64,000 bases of DNA from Ochrobactrum sp. Q0168 (GTDB taxonomy: Bacteria; Pseudomonadota; Alphaproteobacteria; Rhizobiales; Rhizobiaceae), in NCBI RefSeq assembly GCF_016427605.1, contig NZ_JAELXQ010000002.1:186001-250000 (forward strand). Reading direction: 5' to 3'. Position 1 is the first letter of the stretch, and each line of letters starts with the position of its first letter. Below the pieces are notes generated by a model that saw only the letters and a list, made by a program, of their open reading frames with translations, was not told where the DNA came from and did not search any database. Of the stretch, positions 45,045 through 53,811 are shown piece after piece. Position numbers and translations under genes: made by a program.

Positions 45045-45995
45045 TCAATCGCGGGAGATTGGCAGCTTGGCTCCGGCCAGATGGCGCTCGGAAAGGGCGC
45101 GTTCCTCGACAATCGAGTAGCGGAAACGGAATAGTTTTGCCGGGCGACCGCCGGTTTCGCTGTCGCTTTCGCCGGTTTCTTCGACGAGATCCTGCTGCTC
45201 GATCAAGCGGCGGAAATTCTGTTTATGCAGGCGCAGACCCGCCAGTGCTTCGACAGTCCGTTGGAGTTGCAAAAGCGTAAAACTGTCCGGCATCAGCTCA
45301 AACACCACCGGGCGATATTTGATCTTGGCGCGCAGCCGCGCAATCGCCGTGGCAAGGATGCGGCGATGATCGGCGAACATGGAACGACCGTTCTCGTCTT
45401 CCTTCATCCCGGCTTCCGCCACCAGCCCGGCCTCGTAAAGAAGCTCATAGCGCTGCAATACGAGGTCTTCGTTCCAGCGCCCGCCCCACTCACCGTTTTC
45501 AAAGCCGAAAGTGAAGGCGATGCGTCGCATGCGCTGCGCGGTCAGCTCCGGCGTCTCGGCCCGATAGGCCCAGACAAGGAGCGCATTGTTGAGATGCTCC
45601 ATGATGGCCGGTTCGCCCTGACGGTGATCTTCCCACGGCAGATAATCATACCAGCCGCGCCAGCCCGCCTGCCCTGCCGCCGCATCGCTTTCGCGCACGA
45701 GGCCGAGATAGCTGATCGAGATGATGCGTTCTCCCTGCGCGTGACGGTCACGGTCGGCGAAGGTGTAGAGCTGCTCCAGATAGCCGACCGGATGCGCGGT
45801 TTCCGACTGCACCCAGGCGCGCAGACCCGATTGCAACGAACGGTGCTCGCTTTCGAACGGGCCGGATGGCAGGGCTTGGCCCTGCCGCACGGTCATGACG
45901 CGCGGCTGTTCGCTGGTCACAGCGGCCAGCACGGCAATCAGTTCGGTATGGGCAATATCGTCGGTCACGGCAACTCCGGAAAATACTTCCGACAT
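45045..45995 (-). CDS. nrtR: NAD biosynthesis regulator NrtR (Nudix-related)
   Basis: The 316-residue protein has a Nudix-like N-terminal domain (about residues 15-165, with SLQSGLRAWVQ and LEQLYTFADRDRH typical of NrtR and lacking a full catalytic Nudix box). A winged-helix C-terminal domain of about 85 residues follows, with LHKQNFRRLI as the likely recognition helix. It lies between panB and nadA on the same strand, with its probable operators just before nadA. In other bacteria NrtR represses NAD genes and responds to ADP-ribose or related compounds. The start is at ATG 45995. Confidence 0.88.
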   Translation of the reverse strand: MSEVFSGVAVTDDIAHTELIAVLAAVTSEQPRVMTVRQGQALPSGPFESEHRSLQSGLRAWVQSETAHPVGYLEQLYTFADRDRHAQGERIISISYLGLVRESDAAAGQAGWRGWYDYLPWEDHRQGEPAIMEHLNNALLVWAYRAETPELTAQRMRRIAFTFGFENGEWGGRWNEDLVLQRYELLYEAGLVAEAGMKEDENGRSMFADHRRILATAIARLRAKIKYRPVVFELMPDSFTLLQLQRTVEALAGLRLHKQNFRRLIEQQDLVEETGESDSETGGRPAKLFRFRYSIVEERALSERHLAGAKLPISRD

Positions 45996-46050
45996 TGAAC
46001 GCGATTGACGAATAATTACAAGGCGCTACCGCCATACGGCACAGGTTTTA

Positions 46051-46141
46051 AGCATTTCCAGCAAAAGTGCGAAGCGCCTCCGCGGGGAAATCAGTCCACC
46101 GGACTGATTTCTGATCCCGCTCCGATGCGTAGGATAATGCG
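46051..46141. repeat. composite intergenic repeat (copy B, reverse orientation)
   Basis: AGCATTTCCAGCAAAAGTGC continuing to 46076 and GCGTAGGATAATGCG (46127-46141) are the reverse complements of the two words at 31376-31401 and 31356-31370. Between them is a dyad, GGAAATCAGTCC at 46085-46096 with GGACTGATTTC at 46101-46111. It fills the gap between panB and nrtR. Confidence 0.75.
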
Positions 46142-46156
46142 AAAAGCAAAGAGAGG

Positions 46157-46984
46157 TCAGGCTTTCGGTTTAGCGCCGAAAACATGCTCCGGCCCCGGAA
46201 ATGTGCGCGCCCGCACCTCCTCGGCATAGGCTTTCGCCGCATCGGACACTTGCGGCGCCAATTGAGCAAAACGCTTCACAAAGCGCGGTGTGAAATCCTG
46301 AAACAGCCCCAGCATATCGTCGGAGACCAGTATCTGCCCGTCGCAGGCAGCCGATGCGCCGATGCCGACCGTCGGAATGGAGAGCGATGCGGTGATCTCG
46401 CGCGCCAGCGGCTCCACCGTGCCCTCAATCACCAGCGCAAAGACACCGGCATCGGCGATAGAATGCGCATCGCGGCGAATGCGTTCGGCCTCATCGTCAT
46501 CGCGTCCGAGCGAGCGGAAGCCGCCAACCGTATTGACCTGTTGCGGCATCAGCCCGACATGGCCGAACACCGGAATGCCGCGGCGCACCAGAAAATCGAC
46601 CGTTTCGGCCATTTCCTCGCCGCCTTCAAGCTTGACGCCGTCGCAGCCGGTTTCCTGCATCACGCGGGCGGCATTGCGGAACGCCTGTTCCTTCGATTCC
46701 TGATAGGAACCGAACGGCATGTCGACGATGACGCAAGCCGTCTCGGCTCCACGCATCACCGCCTGCCCATGGGCGATCATCATGTCGAGCGTCACGGCAA
46801 GGGTGGAATCCATGCCGTAAAGCACCATGCCGAGCGAGTCCCCCACCAGCAGCAGGTCGCAATGCGGATCGAGCAGCCGTGCAATCGGCGTCGTATAGGC
46901 GGTGAGGCTGACAATCGGGCGTTCGCCCTTGAGAGCCGAAATGGCCTTGGGCGTCAGTCGCTTCTGTTTGACGGGTGCGCTCAT
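46157..46984 (-). CDS. panB: 3-methyl-2-oxobutanoate hydroxymethyltransferase
   Basis: The 275-residue enzyme has the PanB motifs [49 protein letters not shown] and [14 protein letters not shown]. Metal ligands are the Asp in VGDS and the later Glu/Asp sites. It adds a hydroxymethyl group to 3-methyl-2-oxobutanoate to make ketopantoate. The start at ATG 46984 is 1 base from the panC stop, so panC-panB form an operon. No panE or panD is nearby. Confidence 0.96.
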   Translation of the reverse strand: MSAPVKQKRLTPKAISALKGERPIVSLTAYTTPIARLLDPHCDLLLVGDSLGMVLYGMDSTLAVTLDMMIAHGQAVMRGAETACVIVDMPFGSYQESKEQAFRNAARVMQETGCDGVKLEGGEEMAETVDFLVRRGIPVFGHVGLMPQQVNTVGGFRSLGRDDDEAERIRRDAHSIADAGVFALVIEGTVEPLAREITASLSIPTVGIGASAACDGQILVSDDMLGLFQDFTPRFVKRFAQLAPQVSDAAKAYAEEVRARTFPGPEHVFGAKPKA

Positions 46985-46985
46985 C

Positions 46986-47855
46986 TCAGGCCGCCCGTTC
47001 CTGCGCGACATGTGCGATGACGCGATTGTCAAGAAGCCGCGTTGAGCCAAGCCGCACGAACAGCGCAATCAGCACGGGTCGCCCCTGCACTGCCGTCAGA
47101 CGCTCCAGCGTTTCGGGATCGCGCAGCGCCACAACTTCCGGCGTCGCCAGCGGTTCGGTGGCGATAAAGGCACGAATTGCCGCTTCCAGCGCATCGGGAT
47201 CGTCCAGACCGGACCGATAAAGCCGCTCGGCCTCATCAAGAGCTTTCGGCACGATGATGGCGGCAGCGCGTTGCTGCGGCGATAGATAAACGTTGCGCGA
47301 CGAACAGGCGAGCCCGTCATCCTCCCGCACCGTTTCAACACCGACCACGCGTACGGGTATCGCCATATCCTCCACCATGCGGCGGATGATCACGAGCTGC
47401 TGAAAATCCTTTTCGCCGAAATAAGCGGTATCAGGCCCAACGATGTTGAAGAGCTTGCTGACCACCGTTGCGACACCGGCGAAGTGGCCGGGACGCGCCT
47501 CACCTTCCATCTGGTTGCCAAGGGCTGGCACATCCACCACGGTCTGCATCGGGCGCGGATACATGTCGCTGACGGCTGGCGCGAAGAGGTAATCGACCTC
47601 TGCCCCGCGCAGCAGCGCGGCATCGCGCTCCAGATCACGCGGATATTTGTCGAGATCTTCATTCGCGCCAAATTGCAGCGGATTAACGAAGATCGACACG
47701 ACGGTCACGTCATTGTCGGCGCGTGACCGGTGAATAAGCTCCAGATGGCCTTTGTGAAGATAGCCCATGGTCGGCACGAAGCCGATGCGCCTGCCCGCAC
47801 GACGCGCAGGCGCCAGCACCTGCCGCAACTCCTCGATGGTGCGGATAATCTGCAT
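46986..47855 (-). CDS. panC: pantothenate synthetase
   Basis: The 289-residue enzyme has the nucleotidyltransferase-fold motifs [49 protein letters not shown] and [12 protein letters not shown]. It joins pantoate and beta-alanine with ATP. It is the first gene of panC-panB, so the chosen start (ATG 47855) follows a GAGGAACG-type site. Confidence 0.96.
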   Translation of the reverse strand: MQIIRTIEELRQVLAPARRAGRRIGFVPTMGYLHKGHLELIHRSRADNDVTVVSIFVNPLQFGANEDLDKYPRDLERDAALLRGAEVDYLFAPAVSDMYPRPMQTVVDVPALGNQMEGEARPGHFAGVATVVSKLFNIVGPDTAYFGEKDFQQLVIIRRMVEDMAIPVRVVGVETVREDDGLACSSRNVYLSPQQRAAAIIVPKALDEAERLYRSGLDDPDALEAAIRAFIATEPLATPEVVALRDPETLERLTAVQGRPVLIALFVRLGSTRLLDNRVIAHVAQERAA

Positions 47856-47935
47856 ACGCGTTCCTCCTCGCGGCCAAATTATTGGCGAGGACTCCTACCG
47901 CGTCAGGTCTAATATGACAACCGCCTGAAACAAGG

Positions 47936-49174
47936 TTATTGCGGCGTCGCCACAGCCCCCACCGTATTGCCGACAGCGCGACCGAAGCGGTCAATCTGCT
48001 CGTCATAAGTCTTGCGGGTTTTCGGATCGAACACGGCAATCGGCGCTGTGACCACAAGAGAAGCCGCCGTACCGACGCCCTGCGCCGTGCCGATCGCCAC
48101 CGCACCCAAACGGTCGCCGAAACCGATCTGCGAATCCGTGATGGTCTGGCCCGCGACAAGACGCTGGCCGATCAGCTGAACGACCTCGGGACTGGAGGCA
48201 AATTTGCCGTGATTGAGGCGGTCGCCCGATTTGAGCTTGGTGAGATCGATGACGGTTATGCCCGCCTTCTCAAGCCCCGAACGGTAAGGTTCGATGGAGG
48301 GATCGATCTGGCCGAGACGGTCGATATTGCCCGAAATGCGCCGCGACAGCGCAAGCGCCCGATCATCGCGCGAGGTGAACAGCGTGAAGCGCGGATGGTC
48401 CTTGCCCATCGCCAGAAACTGCTTGGCAAATACGTCCACGTCCAGATCGGGCGAGGCCAGAATGACGTCCGTGATCTTGGCGTTCACACGCCCGTCGCGG
48501 ATCGCCATCTGGCGCAGCGCTTCCACCGTCAGCCAGCTGCCCATCGAATGGGCCATGACGGTGATGTCCTTCACATCCGGCTCGCGGGCGATGGCACGCA
48601 GGATCTGCTCCAGCGCATCGCGGGAATAGTTGGTGCTTTCCTTGTCGTAATTATAATCGAACACACTGGCGCGCGAGGGCCAGGTGAAGATCACCGGCGC
48701 AACATCGGCCCCGGAATCGTGCACGATCTGCGCAAAGCGATAGACGGAATCCTCAAACGTGTTGTTGAAGCCGTGCACGAACACCATCACGCGGCGGCTC
48801 TTGGTGAGATGGGGGCGAACCCAGCCTGCAACTTCAACATCCGTCTTGAGCGGCGTCACGCTGACGGTGGCGAAATCGGTCTGCGGGTTGGGCGGCAGCT
48901 TCTTAGGCCACTGCACCTCACCCGCCTTGCGGTTCTTTTCCGGCGGAATGGACACGACGATATCGTTGATCGAAACCAGCTTGTCGCGCTCGCCCGAGAA
49001 GAGAATGCCGGGATTGTCAGACGGGCGACGGGTGGTCGCGACGAGGAGATCAACCTTGGTCACGCCGGGGGTGGTCACGCTGCCAACCGGTACAAGCACG
49101 CCTTCAGGACGGCTGGCGCAGCCCGCGAGCAGTGTCATCAAAACAAGCAATGCAGGCGCGGCCCGACGAAACAT
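47936..49174 (-). CDS. lipoprotein alpha/beta hydrolase (DUF900/COG4782)
   Basis: The 412-residue protein starts MFRRAAPALLVLMTLLAGC, a signal peptide with the lipobox LLAGC at residues 16-20. It then has the DUF900 alpha/beta-hydrolase core: FVHGFNNTFEDSVYRFAQ (oxyanion region), the nucleophile Ser in MAHSMGSW and a later Asp/His region (LASPDLDVD, TLFTSRDD, LNHGKF). It is likely attached to a membrane on the periplasmic side and hydrolyses an ester or thioester that is not known. Longer starts upstream lack a better ribosome-binding site. Confidence 0.85.
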   Translation of the reverse strand: MFRRAAPALLVLMTLLAGCASRPEGVLVPVGSVTTPGVTKVDLLVATTRRPSDNPGILFSGERDKLVSINDIVVSIPPEKNRKAGEVQWPKKLPPNPQTDFATVSVTPLKTDVEVAGWVRPHLTKSRRVMVFVHGFNNTFEDSVYRFAQIVHDSGADVAPVIFTWPSRASVFDYNYDKESTNYSRDALEQILRAIAREPDVKDITVMAHSMGSWLTVEALRQMAIRDGRVNAKITDVILASPDLDVDVFAKQFLAMGKDHPRFTLFTSRDDRALALSRRISGNIDRLGQIDPSIEPYRSGLEKAGITVIDLTKLKSGDRLNHGKFASSPEVVQLIGQRLVAGQTITDSQIGFGDRLGAVAIGTAQGVGTAASLVVTAPIAVFDPKTRKTYDEQIDRFGRAVGNTVGAVATPQ

Positions 49175-49275
49175 GCTCTGCAAAACCAAGCTCCCTCTAC
49201 GCCATCGCTTTAACCAGAAACCAGAATTGATTTCTGAAAGCCAAGACACATCCCGTCAATAAACCCGAGTTTCTT

Positions 49276-49426
49276 TTAGAGCCTGTTCCAAAAGTCGCCC
49301 TGTGTGGCTGCAAATGGCAATTTTCTGCGTTCCGGTGCTCACGTACCTTTAAGTACGCTCTGCTCCGGTACTCGAAAATCACCATTTTCGCACACACATG
49401 CCGCTTTTTGAGTCAGGCTCTTACAT
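49276..49426. repeat. 151-bp imperfect palindromic repeat, copy 2
   Basis: The full-length match to 806-956 has about six base differences and is in the same orientation. It occupies much of the 450-base gap between the lipoprotein hydrolase and the VOC dioxygenase-like gene. As with the first copy, it could fold as one long hairpin centred on CGTACCTTTAAGTACG. It codes for no protein, and no transposase is nearby. Confidence 0.85.
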
Positions 49427-49620
49427 GCGAATTTTGTACGTTAATATATTCTTTACCCCGAAAGTTCTGCCAAGCCCCTTTTATCAACAGCAGAACGATC
49501 ACAGGCCAGCTGCGACTTATCGGTTACACACTGTTCAGCAACTAACACTTTTCCCGACCACCCTGACGGCCGATATAGGGACCAACAGCAAACGCAACTC
49601 CCTGAACAAAGGAGGCAATC
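49427..49620. other. upstream region of the VOC gene
   Basis: This 194-base stretch is AT-rich near 49438-49470 (GTTAATATATTC), where a promoter is likely. It ends in AAAGGAGG at 49608-49615, the ribosome-binding site of the VOC gene. I see no gene in it. Confidence 0.5.
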
Positions 49621-50574
49621 ATGGCTTTGGAACTCACCGGACTGCACCATCTGACGGCCATCACCGCCAATGCAGCGGGCAACCGGCGCTTCTACACCGA
49701 TACGCTCGGGCTTCGGCTCGTCAAGAAAACCGTCAATCAGGACGACACCAGCGCCTATCACCTGTTTTATGCCGATGGTCTGGCATCGCCCGGCACCGAC
49801 ATCACCTTCTTCGACTGGCCCGTCGAGCGCGAACGTCGCGGCACCAACAGCGTGGCCCGCACAGGCCTGCGCGTGAATGGCGTCGAAAGCCTCGACTGGT
49901 GGCGCAAGCGCCTCAACGAACAGGGCATTGAAACCGGCGATATTTTTGAAGTGGCCGGTCGCGCCGTGCTCGATTTCGAAGACCCGGAAGGCCAGCGGCT
50001 GCGGCTGACTGACGATGGCGGTGCGGGCGATGCCCATAGCTGGGACAGAAGCCCTGTGCCCGCCGACCGGCAGATTCGCGGCCTCGGCCCGATTACGCTG
50101 AGCGTTCCAGACCTCGCGCCGACCAAGATCGTGCTCGAAAAGCTGATGAACATGAGCGAGACCGGCGACTATGTCTCGCCTGATGGCGAAGGCCATGTCC
50201 ATGTCTTCTCCATGGGACCGGGCGGTGCGGCGGCAGAACTCCATGTCGCCGTGCAGCCAAACCTGCCGACGGCATGGCAGGGTGCGGGCGCCGTGCACCA
50301 CGTCGCTTTCCGCACACCGGATCAGGAAAGCATGCAGGAATGGGTCGAACGCCTGCGGTCGCTCAAGGTGCCGTCCAGCGGTGAAGTCGAGCGCTACTAT
50401 TTCCGTTCGCTCTACTTCCGCGAACCGAATGGCATCCTGTTCGAGATCGCAACCGACGGTCCGGGCTTTGCCGTCGACGAACCGCTGGAGAGCCTCGGCG
50501 AAAGCCTGTCGCTGCCGCCTTTCCTGGAAAGCAAGCGCGCAGCCATCGAAAAGGGCCTCAAGCCGCTAGACTAA
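49621..50574 (+). CDS. ring-cleaving dioxygenase-like VOC protein (MhqO/PcpA-like)
   Basis: The 317-residue protein has two vicinal-oxygen-chelate (glyoxalase-fold) domains. The three metal ligands of extradiol dioxygenases can be placed as His in [10 protein letters not shown] (residue 9-10), His in AVHHVAFR near residue 226, and Glu in [13 protein letters not shown] near residue 275. This fits the hydroquinone/catechol ring-cleaving group (PcpA, LinE, MhqO). The substrate is not known. It is convergent with the larger VOC-esterase fusion gene, across a shared terminator. Confidence 0.82.
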   Translation: MALELTGLHHLTAITANAAGNRRFYTDTLGLRLVKKTVNQDDTSAYHLFYADGLASPGTDITFFDWPVERERRGTNSVARTGLRVNGVESLDWWRKRLNEQGIETGDIFEVAGRAVLDFEDPEGQRLRLTDDGGAGDAHSWDRSPVPADRQIRGLGPITLSVPDLAPTKIVLEKLMNMSETGDYVSPDGEGHVHVFSMGPGGAAAELHVAVQPNLPTAWQGAGAVHHVAFRTPDQESMQEWVERLRSLKVPSSGEVERYYFRSLYFREPNGILFEIATDGPGFAVDEPLESLGESLSLPPFLESKRAAIEKGLKPLD

Positions 50575-50580
50575 AAACCC

Positions 50581-50614
50581 AAAAGGGCCGCTGGAGAAAT
50601 CCGGCGGCCCTTTT
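50581..50614. terminator. bidirectional Rho-independent terminator
   Basis: AAAAGGGCCGC and GCGGCCCTTTT form an 11-base-pair stem with a further CTGG/CCGG pairing inside. It lies between the two convergent VOC genes and can end both transcripts. Confidence 0.88.
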
Positions 50615-50635
50615 CGTTGTTTGATCGACAGGCAT

Positions 50636-52186
50636 TCAGAGCTTCTGCTTCAGCCATTCAGCCGTGACGCGGATATCGTCGTCGGTCAGGCCATGCCAGC
50701 CCTCGATGGCGCGAACGTCGATATCGGCACCATCCTCACACAGCGCCTTTGCCAATGCGCCCGACGCATCGCCGAACGGATCAGCCGCACCGTTCAACTG
50801 AAGAATGGAAGCATCGGAGAGATCGGCCTCCGGCTGTTCCTCCAGCACTTCCGAAGCCCGCAGCAAAACCGCCTTGCGTACGATATGCGGATGAAGCCGC
50901 ATGAAGGCCGCAAGCAGGTTTGCGCCGTTGGAATTGCCGATAAAGGCGAGACGCTCCGGGTCGATGTCATAGGCGGCGATTGCGCCTTCGACGAAAGCCT
51001 CAAAGGCTTCCGCTTCGAAACCAATATCCTTCTGGTCGAACCGCTTCTGATCGAAACGGCGGAACCAGCGCTGGATGCCCTCCTCGGTGCTGCGACCGCG
51101 AACCCCGATCAGCGTAGCGCGCGGCGCAGCCAATCGGGCGAGCGGCATGAGATCATTCTCATTGCCGCCCGAACCGTGCAGCAGGATCAGCGTGCTGCCA
51201 TCCGGGTCTTCCGGCAGGTGAACACGATGGACGAAGGGCAGGTCGCGATAGATCACCCGCTCCTCACCCGGCAGGCCGAATTGCGGCATGCGGGCGCGGA
51301 TCGCTTGCGCCTGCTTCTCATTGCCCGGCGGCACGAACAGAAGCTGCCCCAATGTTTCCACCGGCTCGTCCACGGTAAAGCCGGGGGTGTCGGTGGCAAA
51401 TTCGAACAGGGTTCCGCCCGGCTCGCGAACATAGAGCGAGGTGAAATATTTGCGGTCGTGCACATTGACCTCGCTGGAATTGAGCTTCGACAGCTCCTTT
51501 TCCAGCGTCGTCACATCGTCGGTCGTGCGGGCGCGAAAAGCCACATGGTCAGCAATGCCGGTGCCCGGGATGCCGGGCCAGAAGCCGCTCGCATCACGCA
51601 CATCGATGGCGTCGCCGGAATCGGAGACGAGCCGGTCGATGGTTTCTTCCTTCCCCTGATGGTGAAAGCCGAAATAGCGCTCAATGAATGCGGCAGTCTG
51701 TTCGGGCTGCTCGGACAGGATGGTGGCGGAACGTATCCGGCGAATGGCGAATTCAGCTGGAATGCCCTCACCGGACCACGGATCGTTGGCCGCAAGATCA
51801 CTGCCGACCAGCTTGACGATCACGCCGTCTGGATCGCGCAGCCGCAGAACCGGCTCGCCAAATTCCTGCACCGGACCTTCGGACGAGACGTGATAACGCA
51901 ACGCCCGCTCCAGCCAGAAGCCGATAGCCGTGCGGTCGATGGCAAGCGCGATTTCGCTGACCTGCCCATGGCCGACGCGGCCCTTGGAACCGTCTTCCCA
52001 GACCAGAAAGGTGATCAGCGAACCCGGCGTGCCGGAACGGTCGCCATAGAACAGATGCAGCTGCTCGGCATCCTCGAAACCACCCGTCCGCTTGACGATA
52101 CGCAGTCCCAGAAAGCCCGCATAGAAATCGACATTCGCCTGCACCTTGCGCGTGATCAGCGTCAGATGATGGATGCCACTGGTCAT
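50636..52186 (-). CDS. fusion of VOC ring-cleaving dioxygenase and serine carboxylesterase (MhqO-MhqD-like)
   Basis: The 516-residue protein joins two domains usually encoded separately. Residues 1-305 are a two-part VOC dioxygenase-like region with metal ligands at His6-7 (GIHHLTLI), His near residue 222 (ADHVAFRA) and Glu near residue 270 (GTLFEFATDTPGF). Residues 315-516 are a phospholipase/carboxylesterase with ILLHGSGGNE, nucleophile Ser in GNSNGA near 417, Asp in ADPFG near 468 and His in EGWHGL near 498. In Bacillus, MhqO and MhqD act together on quinone stress. A fused two-step route for an aromatic or quinone substrate is inferred. Confidence 0.85.
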   Translation of the reverse strand: MTSGIHHLTLITRKVQANVDFYAGFLGLRIVKRTGGFEDAEQLHLFYGDRSGTPGSLITFLVWEDGSKGRVGHGQVSEIALAIDRTAIGFWLERALRYHVSSEGPVQEFGEPVLRLRDPDGVIVKLVGSDLAANDPWSGEGIPAEFAIRRIRSATILSEQPEQTAAFIERYFGFHHQGKEETIDRLVSDSGDAIDVRDASGFWPGIPGTGIADHVAFRARTTDDVTTLEKELSKLNSSEVNVHDRKYFTSLYVREPGGTLFEFATDTPGFTVDEPVETLGQLLFVPPGNEKQAQAIRARMPQFGLPGEERVIYRDLPFVHRVHLPEDPDGSTLILLHGSGGNENDLMPLARLAAPRATLIGVRGRSTEEGIQRWFRRFDQKRFDQKDIGFEAEAFEAFVEGAIAAYDIDPERLAFIGNSNGANLLAAFMRLHPHIVRKAVLLRASEVLEEQPEADLSDASILQLNGAADPFGDASGALAKALCEDGADIDVRAIEGWHGLTDDDIRVTAEWLKQKL

Positions 52187-52312
52187 GATTGCGATCTCCC
52201 GTCCTTATAAAGTCGAGCAAGAGATAGCGCAGCCAGCGCAGCTTGCCCATGGGGCTGACCGGTGACGGATTGTCAACGGATGGTTTGGCTTTTGAAATTT
52301 GGGAAAGGTCCA

Positions 52313-52425
52313 GAAAAAGAAAAAGGCCGCGCGGGAGGAGGATGCGCGGCCTGATCTTCGAATACGGCTGGGAGGAGGAGTGCCGTATTCCGGTATCGAG
52401 TTCTGGGAGGAGGAGTGAACTCGAT
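52313..52425 (-). ncRNA. CCUCCUCCC-loop small RNA (CcsR/cuckoo-type), three hairpins
   Basis: The minus strand gives three successive hairpins: AUCGAGUUC/GAACUCGAU (52395-52425), GAAUACGGC/GCCGUAUUC (52360-52390) and GGCCGCGC/GCGCGGCC (52325-52351). Each loop contains UCCUCCUCCC. The third stem is followed by a U-rich run (52314-52324), so it is also the terminator. This is the structure of the CcsR or cuckoo RNAs of alphaproteobacteria (CCUCCUCCC motif, stress-induced). The anti-Shine-Dalgarno-like loops could sequester ribosome-binding sites or act as a sponge. A promoter fits 17-base spacing at 52432-52460. Confidence 0.85.
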
Positions 52426-52431
52426 GACCAA

Positions 52432-52460
52432 GTTTTACCCGGTGGCTTATTTTTGAACAA
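52432..52460 (-). promoter_or_regulatory. candidate promoter of the CCUCCUCCC RNA
   Basis: On the minus strand TTGTTC (52455-52460) and TAAAAC (52432-52437) are separated by 17 bases. A start 6-7 bases after the -10 falls at 52425-52426, exactly where the first hairpin begins. Confidence 0.5.
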
Positions 52461-52586
52461 CGGCCAATAATGCATGTCAGTTATGCAAATTCGACAATGC
52501 TCAAGAAAAAGGCAGTCGCCAAAAATGCACAAGCGCCCGCAGAACGGGCGCTTGCTGAGGCGTTATTATCTTTCGATAACAGAAGC

Positions 52587-53282
52587 TTACAGGAGGTGCG
52601 CGATCAGCGGCGCAGCCAGCACATTCACCAGCCCAACCAGCACCATGACGAGACCGGCGATGGAACCTTCCTCGCTGCCGATCTGGTGGGCCTTTGCCAC
52701 GCCAGCGCCATGCGCGCCCATGCCAAAGAGCGCGCCGCGCGCCAGTGCGGAGCGCAGCGGCAGCCAGTTGAGCATCATTTCGCCGAGCGCCGCGCCGAAA
52801 ACACCGGTCAGCACCACGAAGATGGCGGTCAGGTCCGGCGTGCCGCCAATGTCGCCCGAAACAGTCATCGCAAAGGGCGTGCTCATCGAACGCGGCATCA
52901 GGCTGAGGCTGATCGCCTCGTTCAAGCCCAGCAGATGCGCCAGCCCCCAGGCCGAGGCCATGGCCGATGAGCTGCCGACCAGCACGCCAGCCAGCAGAAC
53001 CGGCCAGTATCGACGGATCGTCGCGCGCTGCTGATAAATGGGAATTGCGAAGGCAACCGTTGCAGGGCCGAGCAACGCCACCAGCCAGTGCGTTGCGCCA
53101 AAATAGCCGCGATAGTTTTCGTTGAGCGCGACCACCAGCCCCATCAGCAGAAGCGGCGTGACGGCCAGAGGCGTCAGCCACCACATGGGAAAGCGGCGAT
53201 AAACGCGCTTTGCCGCAAGATAAAGCAGGATCGTGGCCGCCGACCAGAATAGCGTTGCCACGAAGGGGTTACTTGGCAGCAT
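52587..53282 (-). CDS. lrgB: LrgB/CidB-family membrane protein
   Basis: The 231-residue protein has about six membrane helices and the LrgB motifs LLGPATVAFAIPIYQQ, SLMPRSMSTPFAM and ARGALFGMGAHGAGVAKAHQIG. With LrgA it forms the antiholin/holin-like pair, and recent work on homologues links these proteins to pyruvate or glycolate transport. The gene overlaps lrgA by 14 bases. Confidence 0.92.
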   Translation of the reverse strand: MLPSNPFVATLFWSAATILLYLAAKRVYRRFPMWWLTPLAVTPLLLMGLVVALNENYRGYFGATHWLVALLGPATVAFAIPIYQQRATIRRYWPVLLAGVLVGSSSAMASAWGLAHLLGLNEAISLSLMPRSMSTPFAMTVSGDIGGTPDLTAIFVVLTGVFGAALGEMMLNWLPLRSALARGALFGMGAHGAGVAKAHQIGSEEGSIAGLVMVLVGLVNVLAAPLIAHLL

Positions 53283-53688
53283 AACGGAGGCTCCAGCGAT
53301 AGCAGAGGTCTACCGTCAATGCGGTGACGCTCATCACCGTCAGCGTGCCGAGCAGGATGACAGCCATGATCTTGAGACCGAGCACGCCGATCAGTTCGCG
53401 GTGTTCAAGGATCGCCAGAACGGCGGGCACGAAGAACAGCAGCATCTCGGCCAGAAACCATTCCGCGCCGCGCTTCATGCTGAACAGGCTGACGCGCCCG
53501 CTCAACAAAAGCGCCAGCACCAGCGCCATGCCGATGATGCCGCCGGGCAGAGGCAGACCGACCGCGCGGACAAAAGCTTCACCCGCCAGCCAGAAGCCGA
53601 CCAGCGTCGCAATCTGCATCATGCGGCTGTGGTGCAGCGCATAGCGGAAGCGGACAGCAAGAGTATGAGCATTTCTGGAGGCGTTCAT
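53269..53688 (-). CDS. lrgA: LrgA/CidA-family holin-like membrane protein
   Basis: The 139-residue protein has four membrane helices and the LrgA motif PLPGGIIGMALVLALLL followed by FFVPAVLAILEH. I used ATG 53688, which follows GGAAGAAG. It precedes and overlaps lrgB, so the two are translated together. The divergent LysR gene is the probable regulator. Confidence 0.9.
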   Translation of the reverse strand: MNASRNAHTLAVRFRYALHHSRMMQIATLVGFWLAGEAFVRAVGLPLPGGIIGMALVLALLLSGRVSLFSMKRGAEWFLAEMLLFFVPAVLAILEHRELIGVLGLKIMAVILLGTLTVMSVTALTVDLCYRWSLRYAAK

Positions 53689-53768
53689 GGGCTTCTTCCC
53701 GGGCCATTGCCCGTTTGCGTTCGGTCTGGTGTTGAGCATCAATATAGGCCGCCCCCGCTTATTCTAGA

Positions 53769-53810
53769 AATGAATTGATTTCATTGCAGCTATTCCGATA
53801 TAGAATAGCT
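53769..53810. promoter_or_regulatory. candidate LysR binding dyads between lrgA and its regulator
   Basis: Two dyads lie in the 123-base divergent gap. AATGAA and TTCATT are at 53769-53774 and 53780-53785. AGCTATTC and GAATAGCT are at 53788-53795 and 53803-53810, a perfect 8-base pair with a 7-base centre. The second ends one base before the LysR start codon, so it is suited to autorepression. Confidence 0.45.
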
Positions 53811-53811
53811 C

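Noticed and set aside
46984-47068. Longer PanB with 28 extra N-terminal residues
   Set aside because: The extension would overlap panC and has no ribosome-binding site. ATG 46984 gives the normal 275 residues.
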